This document shows positions 1-5,485 of a DNA stretch of 8,124 bases, piece after piece. Every line of letters starts with the position of its first letter. The first letter of the stretch is position 1. The notes beneath the pieces are model-generated. The model did not search any database, was not told where the DNA came from, and was given only the letters and a program-made list of their open reading frames with translations. The position numbers and the translations under genes are program-made. This DNA comes from Actinomycetota bacterium (GTDB lineage: Bacteria > Actinomycetota > Actinomycetes > Actinomycetales > Microbacteriaceae): contig WLDR01000063.1 of NCBI GenBank assembly GCA_009704705.1, positions 1 to 8,124 of the forward strand, written 5' to 3'.

Positions 1-410
1 AGGACATCACCATCGAGAACTCCGATGACGAGGTGTCGTACGTCAAGCTCGGTCGCCTGGCCGAATGGGTAAAAGATCGTGCGATCACGCTCGAGCTCTG
101 TCCCACGTCGAACCTGCAGACCGGTGCGGTGGAGCAGTGGGGAGCGACGCTCGAAGAGCATCCGTTCGACCTGCTCTATCAACTCGATTTCTGCGTGACG
201 GTGAATACCGACAACCGCTTGCAGAGCGGCACGAGCCTCAGTCGGGAGTTGTCATTGCTTGTTGATGCCTTCGGCTACACGCTGAGCGATGTTGAGCAGT
301 TCCAGCAGAATGCGTGTGCCTCTGCGTTTATGCCGGCAGAAGACCGCGACGAGCTCGCCGAGGTGATTTCACAAGGCTTCGAGAACGCGGTCCGCGGTTC
401 GCGCTCATGA
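1..410 (+). CDS. add: adenosine deaminase, C-terminal part (5' end outside window)
   Basis: Hydrolytic deaminase of the metal-dependent amidohydrolase superfamily. It converts adenosine (and deoxyadenosine) to inosine in cytoplasmic purine salvage. About 135 codons are visible, reading in frame from base 3 to a TGA at 408-410; the N-terminal half, with the HxH zinc site and catalytic Glu, lies outside the window. Visible family motifs are CPTSNLQTG (bases ~99-125), the substrate and active-site strand of Add proteins, and NTDNRLQSGTSLS (bases ~204-242). The Asp of that second motif (210-212) is the expected zinc ligand. The next residue is Asn (213-215), where human ADA has a second Asp. The end is a typical Add helix bundle with NA.(S)AF near bases 307-330. 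The stop overlaps the start of the downstream kinase by 4 bp (ATGA), so the two are probably co-transcribed and translationally coupled. The family assignment is strong; the preference for adenosine is inferred from context. Confidence 0.5.
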   Translation, partial: DITIENSDDEVSYVKLGRLAEWVKDRAITLELCPTSNLQTGAVEQWGATLEEHPFDLLYQLDFCVTVNTDNRLQSGTSLSRELSLLVDAFGYTLSDVEQFQQNACASAFMPAEDRDELAEVISQGFENAVRGSRS

Positions 411-976
411 CTCAACGAGTGCAGACCGTCGAGGATCTCGCACAGCTTGTTGAGGCGCAACGATCGAAACGACCGTTCGTGGTCGCCATCGCCGGTCGCG
501 GAGGTGCCGGCAAGTCGACCGTGGCGCACCAGCTCGCGATGCGTTTGATCGATAGCGCAGTTGTGCCACTTGACGACTTCTTGGTCAAGGCCTCGATGCT
601 CGCTCCCCGAGTCGAGGATCATTTTGATCTTTTGCGCGTCGAACGGGAGGTGCTGATCTCATTCACTCAAGGTCTTCCGTTCAACTACCGACGACTGGAT
701 TGGGATACCGGCCTGCTTGTTCCCATCGACGGTGTTATCGATTCCACGCTGATTGTGCTCGAAGGCATTTGCGCTTTCGAGCCACCGCTCGAGGCGTATG
801 TTGACCTCAGCGTGTGGGTGGATACTCCCGCGAACGTTGCGACGGAACGCGGTCGCGAACGCGATGAGGGCACTGAGAATGTGCACCACTGGGACGTCTG
901 GGAGCGCCAGGACACAGATTTTCTCGCTCGGCGCCAACCCGAGCGTCGAGCGAGCGTCGTGATTTCGGGAAGTTAG
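407..976 (+). CDS. uridine-kinase-like P-loop nucleoside kinase
   Basis: A 189-aa cytoplasmic P-loop kinase of the uridine kinase/pantothenate kinase/phosphoribulokinase group. The Walker A loop is GRGGAGKST (residues 30-38, with Lys36 and Ser37). PLDDF at 54-58 has the Asp pair that in uridine kinases sits at the phosphate acceptor, and a VLEGI strand lies past the middle of the protein. WVDTP followed by ATERGRERD resembles the arginine-rich lid that closes over ATP. I chose the ATG at 407 because it gives the N-terminal helix plus P-loop layout of the family and overlaps the add stop as ATGA. No Shine-Dalgarno sequence precedes it, which fits translational coupling. Upstream codons in this frame run through the end of add. 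Proteins of this type in actinomycetes are usually called uridine kinase, but sequence alone does not fix the substrate: uridine, cytidine or another small hydroxyl compound are all possible. Its last bases overlap the stop of the convergent mutase gene. Confidence 0.5.
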   Translation: MTQRVQTVEDLAQLVEAQRSKRPFVVAIAGRGGAGKSTVAHQLAMRLIDSAVVPLDDFLVKASMLAPRVEDHFDLLRVEREVLISFTQGLPFNYRRLDWDTGLLVPIDGVIDSTLIVLEGICAFEPPLEAYVDLSVWVDTPANVATERGRERDEGTENVHHWDVWERQDTDFLARRQPERRASVVISGS

Positions 977-2742
977 CTGACCAGCGCTTCGACGGCGGCG
1001 GTCAGGCTGTCGAGCCGAACGTGTGCTGAGACGTATCGACCCGACGGGGTGCCGACCTCTTCGCACACGTCGAGATACACCTTGAGTTTGGCCTCGGTGC
1101 CACTGGGGCGGAACATCACCCGTGAACCGTCGCTCAACCAGAATGCGAGAACGTCGGCCGTCGGCAGTTGTCCACCCGAGGAACGCTCACCCTGAGCGGT
1201 GCGGGAGAGGTCTTCCACGTGGTCCACGGCAACGCCGGCGAGTGCCGTCGGCGGAGTCGCTCGCAGGCTTCGCATGGCTGCCGCGATGCGCTCCCGCGTC
1301 GTGCGAATTGCGAATGCGCCACTCACATACGTGCCGAACTGATCGTTGATTTCAGCGAGCCGGTTAGCGATGGTCTTGCCTTCTGCATGCAATTCGCTGG
1401 CGAGTGACAGAAGCGCGAGAGCGGCCGAGATGCCGTCTTTGTCGCTCACCGTGTCGGGGTTGACCAAAAAGCCGAGTGCCTCTTCGAACCCGTAGAGCAA
1501 GTTAGGTACGCGAGAAATCCATTTGAATCCGGAGAGAGTCCAGGCGAAGTCGTAGCCAAAGTGACGTGCAACCCGCTCGAGCTGAGGAGTCGACACAATC
1601 GAGCACGCCAGCGTTCCCGACGGCTCTCCGTTCTTGGCAGCTCGTTCGGCCGCCCACGCGCCGAGTAGAACACCAATCTCGTTTCCGGTGAGGCGTCTGA
1701 ACCCCGACGTGTAGGCGGTGTCGGGAATCGCCACACCGAGTCGATCAGCGTCGGGATCGTGCGCGAGCACCAGTTGGGCTCCCCGCTCACGAGCGAGTTC
1801 GTAGGCGCGGTCGAGTGCACCGTCTTCTTCTGGGTTCGGAAACGGCAGGGTCGGGAATTCGCCGTCGGGGGAATCCTGACTCTCAACTACCGTGAGCATG
1901 TTGGTGACATCGAAACCGGCGGTCATCAACACGCGGCGCAACATCGCACTGCCCACGCCGTGCATCGCGGTGTACACGGTGAGCGGTTGGTGGATGGGCT
2001 CGGGGACGAGTGCCGCGGTCAGCGCAACGTAGGCGTCGATGACCGATGCGTGGAGGGGTGTGGGAGCACCCCGACGCAGGTCGCGCGTGGGAACAGTTTC
2101 CATCGACTCCACCATGTACGCGTGAATTTCGGCGTCGTAGGGAGCCACGAGTTGCCGTCCGTCGTGCGTGCCACCGAGATACACCTTGTAGCCGTTGTCG
2201 CCTCGGGGGTTGTGGCTTGCGGTGATCATCACACCCGCGTCGGCGTTGAGGTGGCGCACGGCAAAGGCCAGCACGGGTGTGGGCACAACCGACGCCGTGA
2301 GCAGGGTGCGGATGCCCGCTCCCGCGAGCACGTCCGCTGCAATTTGAGCAAACTCCGCCGACTTCGGTCTCGCGTCGTATCCGACAACCACCGTGCGTGT
2401 GGGCATCAGGCTGAGGCTGTCGGTTGTCGGTGCGCCGTCGGAAACGGCCGCGTTGACCGCGCGCTTCTCAAACCGATTCACGAATCGCGCGAGCGCGGCA
2501 CTCGCATGCGCGACGACAATCGAATTCATCCGGTTGGGGCCGGCGCCGATGTGACCGCGAAGGCCCGCCGTGCCGAAGGTGAGGTAACCACCGAACCGGT
2601 CTTCGAGGTCGCCTTGTGCGCGGTCGCACGCCTGTGGGTCGTCGCACGTGCGGCAGGCAAGTAGGTCCTTGAGTTCGGTGCGAGTGTCCGCGTCGGCGTC
2701 TCTGGCAATCCACTCCCGAACGCGTGCTTCGAGGTCGTCCAT
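973..2742 (-). CDS. pmmB: phosphosugar mutase (PGM/PMM superfamily), probable phosphopentomutase
   Basis: A 589-aa enzyme of the alpha-D-phosphohexomutase superfamily with all four expected domains. FGTAGLRG is at 56-63. The catalytic phosphoserine loop is TASHNPRGDNGYK, with Ser176. The Mg2+ loop is DPDADR (329-334), with Asp329/331/333. The sugar-specificity loop is GFEEALG (418-424), and the phosphate-binding loop is RPSGTE (545-550). The length is nearer to the ~580-610-aa PGM2/PgcA branch than to the ~450-aa ManB or GlmM enzymes. It is often annotated as phosphomannomutase. However, human PGM2 of this branch is mainly a phosphopentomutase, and this gene overlaps purine nucleoside phosphorylase, so I infer ribose-1-P to ribose-5-P interconversion. 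Phosphoglucomutase activity cannot be excluded. The ATG at 2742 shares its A with the PNP stop (TGATG) and follows a good AAGGAA ribosome site 5 nt upstream. An N-terminal cysteine cluster (Cys30, Cys33, Cys39) stands out. Confidence 0.5.
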   Translation of the reverse strand: MDDLEARVREWIARDADADTRTELKDLLACRTCDDPQACDRAQGDLEDRFGGYLTFGTAGLRGHIGAGPNRMNSIVVAHASAALARFVNRFEKRAVNAAVSDGAPTTDSLSLMPTRTVVVGYDARPKSAEFAQIAADVLAGAGIRTLLTASVVPTPVLAFAVRHLNADAGVMITASHNPRGDNGYKVYLGGTHDGRQLVAPYDAEIHAYMVESMETVPTRDLRRGAPTPLHASVIDAYVALTAALVPEPIHQPLTVYTAMHGVGSAMLRRVLMTAGFDVTNMLTVVESQDSPDGEFPTLPFPNPEEDGALDRAYELARERGAQLVLAHDPDADRLGVAIPDTAYTSGFRRLTGNEIGVLLGAWAAERAAKNGEPSGTLACSIVSTPQLERVARHFGYDFAWTLSGFKWISRVPNLLYGFEEALGFLVNPDTVSDKDGISAALALLSLASELHAEGKTIANRLAEINDQFGTYVSGAFAIRTTRERIAAAMRSLRATPPTALAGVAVDHVEDLSRTAQGERSSGGQLPTADVLAFWLSDGSRVMFRPSGTEAKLKVYLDVCEEVGTPSGRYVSAHVRLDSLTAAVEALVS

Positions 2743-3581
2743 CAGAGTTCCTTCGCCACCGCGTCGACGATGTCGGCGAGCAACTTCGCCATGCGCGGTT
2801 CGGCGGCCTCTCCGGCTGCGAGCACGGCATCGTGGGTGAGGGGTTCATCGCTGACTCCGGCAGCGTGGTTTGTGATTAGCGCGAGTGCAAGAACGTCAAG
2901 CCCCGCTTCTCGAGCGGCGATGCAGTCGATGACCGTAGACATACCGACGAGGTCAGCACCCATGCTGCGTGCCGCGCGAATCTCCGCCGGTGTTTCATAC
3001 TGTGGACCGCGAAAACCGATGTAGACGCCTTCGTCGAGCGTCGCATCCACCTGCCGAGCAATGTCACGTAGTCGTCGGGAATACGCGTCACCCATGTCGA
3101 CAAAGTTTGCCCCTTCGACCGGGCTCGTCGCAGTGAAATTGATGTGGTCGCTGATGAGCACCGGTGTGCCCGGTTTCCAATCTGGCCGGATGCCCCCGCT
3201 TGCGTTTGTCATGACGAAAGCTTTTGCGCCGCACGCGGCGGCCACGCGCGCACCGTGCGCAACGGCTCGCACACCGCGTCCGTCGTAGAGGTGGCTTCGG
3301 GCCCCCAGCAACAGAATGCGCGCGCCCGTGCGACCGCGCACACTGCGGATTGTCGCAACGTGCCCCGGCACGGTTGGCGCGACGAAGCCGGGCAACTCAC
3401 GGGCCGGAATCTCGTGGGTGACTTCGCCCAGGTGCTCAACTGCAGCCGCCCATCCACTGCCCAACACCAGCGCAATTTCGTGAGTTTCGACCCCGGTAAT
3501 CGCGCGAATGCGCTCGGCGGCCTCACGAGCAACGTCAATAGGGGACGTTCTCGGGTCGTCGAATGGGTTCGCGCGTGGCAT
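2742..3581 (-). CDS. punA: purine nucleoside phosphorylase (trimeric class)
   Basis: Phosphorolyses inosine/guanosine and their deoxy forms to free base plus (deoxy)ribose-1-phosphate in the cytoplasm. The predicted 279-aa protein carries the landmarks of the homotrimeric PNP/MTAP family: GSG (41-43), VPGH with His74, RSHLYDG (95-101) for phosphate and sugar, TNASGG (125-130), LISDHIN (142-148), and PQYETPAE with Glu196, which matches the base-binding Glu201 of human PNP. GMSTV (213-217) follows, then LITN with Asn238, matching human Asn243. The Glu/Asn pair indicates 6-oxopurine specificity. The open frame reaches base 3671, but I start at the ATG at 3581: homology begins there, and a TATTCT box lies 6 nt upstream. 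The extra 30 codons of the longer frame look non-homologous and run into lpdA. It is first in the operon with the mutase, which would use its ribose-1-phosphate product. Confidence 0.5.
   Translation of the reverse strand: MPRANPFDDPRTSPIDVAREAAERIRAITGVETHEIALVLGSGWAAAVEHLGEVTHEIPARELPGFVAPTVPGHVATIRSVRGRTGARILLLGARSHLYDGRGVRAVAHGARVAAACGAKAFVMTNASGGIRPDWKPGTPVLISDHINFTATSPVEGANFVDMGDAYSRRLRDIARQVDATLDEGVYIGFRGPQYETPAEIRAARSMGADLVGMSTVIDCIAAREAGLDVLALALITNHAAGVSDEPLTHDAVLAAGEAAEPRMAKLLADIVDAVAKEL
2748..2753 (-). promoter_or_regulatory. Shine-Dalgarno AAGGAA for the mutase gene
   Basis: On the - strand AAGGAA lies 5 nt before the ATG at 2742, inside the last codons of the PNP gene. It fixes the mutase start. 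With the TGATG stop/start overlap it suggests reinitiation or coupled translation, so that PNP and mutase are made together. Confidence 0.5.
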
Positions 3582-3598
3582 CTTGCCAGAATAGACGC
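3582..3598. promoter_or_regulatory. 17-bp divergent promoter gap between PNP and lpdA starts (probable leaderless transcripts)
   Basis: Only 17 bp separate the two divergent ATG codons. Reading the - strand, TATTCT (3593-3588) matches the actinobacterial -10 pattern TANNNT and ends 6 nt before the PNP ATG, so transcription would begin at or next to the A of ATG. Reading the + strand, CAGAAT (3587-3592) is a weaker -10 match and ends 6 nt before the lpdA ATG. The two boxes overlap almost completely. No Shine-Dalgarno fits in the gap on either strand. No convincing -35 box is seen on either side; any would lie inside the opposite gene's first codons. The geometry is read directly; promoter function is inferred. 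Confidence 0.5.
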
Positions 3599-5035
3599 AT
3601 GGCAAATGAGTTCGAGCGCAAACAACGAGTGGCAATTCTCGGGGGCGGTCCCGGTGGCTACGAAGCGGCACTTGCTGCGGCTCAGCTCGGCTCGGAAGTG
3701 TTTCTCATCGAGCGTTCCGGCATCGGCGGTTCGGCGGTGCTCACGGATGTCGTTCCGTCAAAGACTCTGATCGCCACGGCCGAGTTCACGACCACGCTTG
3801 AGCGCGCTACCGACCTGGGTGTGCGCTTCTTCACCACGGGTGGCGAGGGAACGCCGCAGAAGCCAACAGTCGTTGTTGACATGGCGGCCGTCAACAAGCG
3901 TCTGCTCGGACTTGCCAAAGACACGTCCGACGACATGACGCAACAACTTCGCGAGGCCGGTGTCACGGTTATTCCCGGTCACGGTCGTCTCGATGGCCCG
4001 AATGCCGTCATCGCGTCGACCGGTCCGCGGGGCACGGACTTCGACCGCATTGAGGTCGACACCATTATTGTGAGCGTCGGCGCGAGCCCGCGAATTCTCG
4101 ACACGGCCAAGCCAGACGGCAAGCGCATTTTCACGTGGAACCAGCTCTACACGTTGGCCGAGATCCCCGAGCACCTGATTGTCGTTGGTTCGGGTGTAAC
4201 CGGTGCCGAGTTCGCGAGTGCGTATCGGGCGCTCGGTTCACAGGTGACGCTCGTCTCGAGTCGTGACCAGGTTCTGCCTGGTGAAGACGCCGATGCGGCG
4301 ACCCTGTTGCAGAACGTATTCGAGCGCCGCGGAATGACGCTGAAAATGAAAGCTCGTGCCGAGTCAGCCGTGGCGACCGAATCAGGTGTGACGGTGACGC
4401 TCGGTGACGGCGAGAAGATCGAAGGCTCGCACTGTCTGATCGCGGTCGGCTCAATTCCCAACACTGCCGGCATCGGCCTCGAAGAAGCCGGCGTCGAACT
4501 GACCGAAACTGGTCATATCCGTGTGAATCGAGTGGCCCGCTCGAGTGTGCCCAACATCTACGGTGTCGGTGACTGCTCGAACGTGATGCCGCTCGCGTCG
4601 GTTGCCATGATGCAGGGGCGCACGGCGGCGTTTCACGCTCTCGGCGATGCCGTCGATCCGTTTGAGGAGCGCAACGTCGCATCGAACATCTTCACGCAAC
4701 CGGAGATTGCCACGGTCGGCTGGTCCCAGGCCGAGATCGAGTCCGGAGTGATTCGCGGAACGATTCACAAACTTGAGCTGTCAGCCAACCCGCGCGCGAA
4801 AATGCAGGGGATCAGCGAAGGCTTCGTCAAGTTGATCACGACCACAACGTCACGCACGGTCATCGGTGGCGTGATTGTTGCGCCGCGGGCATCCGAACTC
4901 ATTTTTGCCCTCGCGCTCGCCGTCGAACACCGGCTGACGGTGGACGACGTTGCCCGCGCGTTCGCGGTCTACCCGTCGATTTCGGGTTCGATCGTGGATG
5001 CCGCACGCGCGTTGCACAAAGTCGCAATCGAGTAA
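3599..5035 (+). CDS. lpdA: LpdA-type NAD(P)H:quinone oxidoreductase (lipoamide dehydrogenase-like, no redox cysteines)
   Basis: A 478-aa FAD flavoprotein with the pyridine nucleotide-disulfide oxidoreductase fold. The N-terminal FAD site is GGGPGG (15-20). The NAD(P) site is GSGVTG (197-202), followed by SSR (220-222) at the end of the next strand, where NADPH-using enzymes often have such residues. The second FAD motif is YGVGDCS (321-327), and the C-terminal dimerisation domain starts near residue 360. True lipoamide dehydrogenases carry GGTCLNVGCIPSK; here the aligned stretch is GGSAVLTDVVPSK, with Ala46 and Val51 in place of both cysteines. The C-terminal HPxxxE pair is also lost (Tyr458, Gly463). 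This agrees with M. tuberculosis LpdA (Rv3303c), which was characterised as an NAD(P)H:quinone reductase rather than a dihydrolipoamide dehydrogenase. I chose the ATG at 3599 because the dinucleotide-binding strand begins about ten residues later; the 12 upstream codons in frame overlap the PNP start. The gene stands alone on its strand. Confidence 0.5.
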   Translation: MANEFERKQRVAILGGGPGGYEAALAAAQLGSEVFLIERSGIGGSAVLTDVVPSKTLIATAEFTTTLERATDLGVRFFTTGGEGTPQKPTVVVDMAAVNKRLLGLAKDTSDDMTQQLREAGVTVIPGHGRLDGPNAVIASTGPRGTDFDRIEVDTIIVSVGASPRILDTAKPDGKRIFTWNQLYTLAEIPEHLIVVGSGVTGAEFASAYRALGSQVTLVSSRDQVLPGEDADAATLLQNVFERRGMTLKMKARAESAVATESGVTVTLGDGEKIEGSHCLIAVGSIPNTAGIGLEEAGVELTETGHIRVNRVARSSVPNIYGVGDCSNVMPLASVAMMQGRTAAFHALGDAVDPFEERNVASNIFTQPEIATVGWSQAEIESGVIRGTIHKLELSANPRAKMQGISEGFVKLITTTTSRTVIGGVIVAPRASELIFALALAVEHRLTVDDVARAFAVYPSISGSIVDAARALHKVAIE

Positions 5036-5065
5036 ACCGGTCACGATAGCCTGCCCGGTGCGAAC

Positions 5066-5470
5066 CTACTTCGCCGCAGAGCCGATGATGGCGTCGACGT
5101 CGATTTCGACGAGCATGTCGTCGGCAGCAAGTCCGCTTACTTCGACGGCGGTCGCCGCCGGACGAATGTCGCCGAAAATCTCGCCGTGCACGGCACCCAC
5201 CGCATCGAAGTCACTCATGTGGCGCAGATAGATGCGCGTGCGCACGACATCGGCAAACGAAGAGCCGGCCTGTTCGAGCGCGACAGCAACGCGACGGAAA
5301 ATCTCGCGTGTCTGTTCTGCCGGGTCAGAACCACCAATCGCGCCATCGGGCGCACCCGCGGTCGTTCCGGCAACGAACACGAAGTCGCCCGCCTTCACCG
5401 CGCGGGAGTAGCCGACCGTGGGTTCGTAGACGGAACCCGAGGAGATGAGCGTGCGAGGGTAAGTAGCCAT
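5066..5470 (-). CDS. RidA-family (YjgF/YER057c/UK114) protein lacking the catalytic arginine
   Basis: A 134-aa protein of typical Rid length, with the fold's hallmark segments: GDFVFVAGTTAG (28-39), the helix with VRTRIYL (76-82), HGEIFG (95-100) and VEVSGLAADDMLVEIDV (109-125). Classical RidA hydrolyses reactive 2-aminoacrylate and related enamines/imines, using the Arg of a PARS motif (Arg105 in E. coli). The aligned segment here is PAATAVEV, with Ala106 where that Arg should be. This places it among the Rid branches without demonstrated imine deaminase activity, so its function is unknown. The start at 5470 is supported by AAGGAA (5483-5478) 7 nt upstream. It is 15 bp downstream of the carboxylase gene and almost certainly shares its transcript. 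It converges with lpdA across 30 bp. Confidence 0.5.
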   Translation of the reverse strand: MATYPRTLISSGSVYEPTVGYSRAVKAGDFVFVAGTTAGAPDGAIGGSDPAEQTREIFRRVAVALEQAGSSFADVVRTRIYLRHMSDFDAVGAVHGEIFGDIRPAATAVEVSGLAADDMLVEIDVDAIIGSAAK

Positions 5471-5477
5471 CGGTCGT

Positions 5478-5483
5478 TTCCTT
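5478..5483 (-). promoter_or_regulatory. Shine-Dalgarno AAGGAA for the Rid gene
   Basis: AAGGAA on the - strand, 7 nt before the ATG at 5470 and just after the TAA stop of the carboxylase gene (5488-5486). It is one of the two strong ribosome sites in the window and confirms the Rid start. It lets this small gene be translated independently on a shared mRNA. Confidence 0.5.
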
Positions 5484-5485
5484 GA

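Noticed and set aside
1759..2664. Long + strand open frame (301 codons) opposite the mutase gene
   Set aside because: Rich in His/Arg/Val with no recognisable motif; it is antisense to a well-supported enzyme. Long antisense frames are expected in GC-rich coding DNA.
3582..3671. 30-residue N-terminal extension of PNP
   Set aside because: The open frame allows it, but the residues look unlike PNP, would overlap lpdA, and a -10 box sits just before the ATG at 3581.
3144..3770. 208-codon + strand open frame opposite PNP that runs into lpdA
   Set aside because: Crosses the divergent start region and shows no domain; both overlapping genes have clear motifs.
5036..5059. ACCGG...CCGGT inverted repeat between the convergent lpdA and Rid genes
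   Set aside because: Only 5 bp of pairing around a 14-nt loop and no T-run on either side; too weak to call a terminator.
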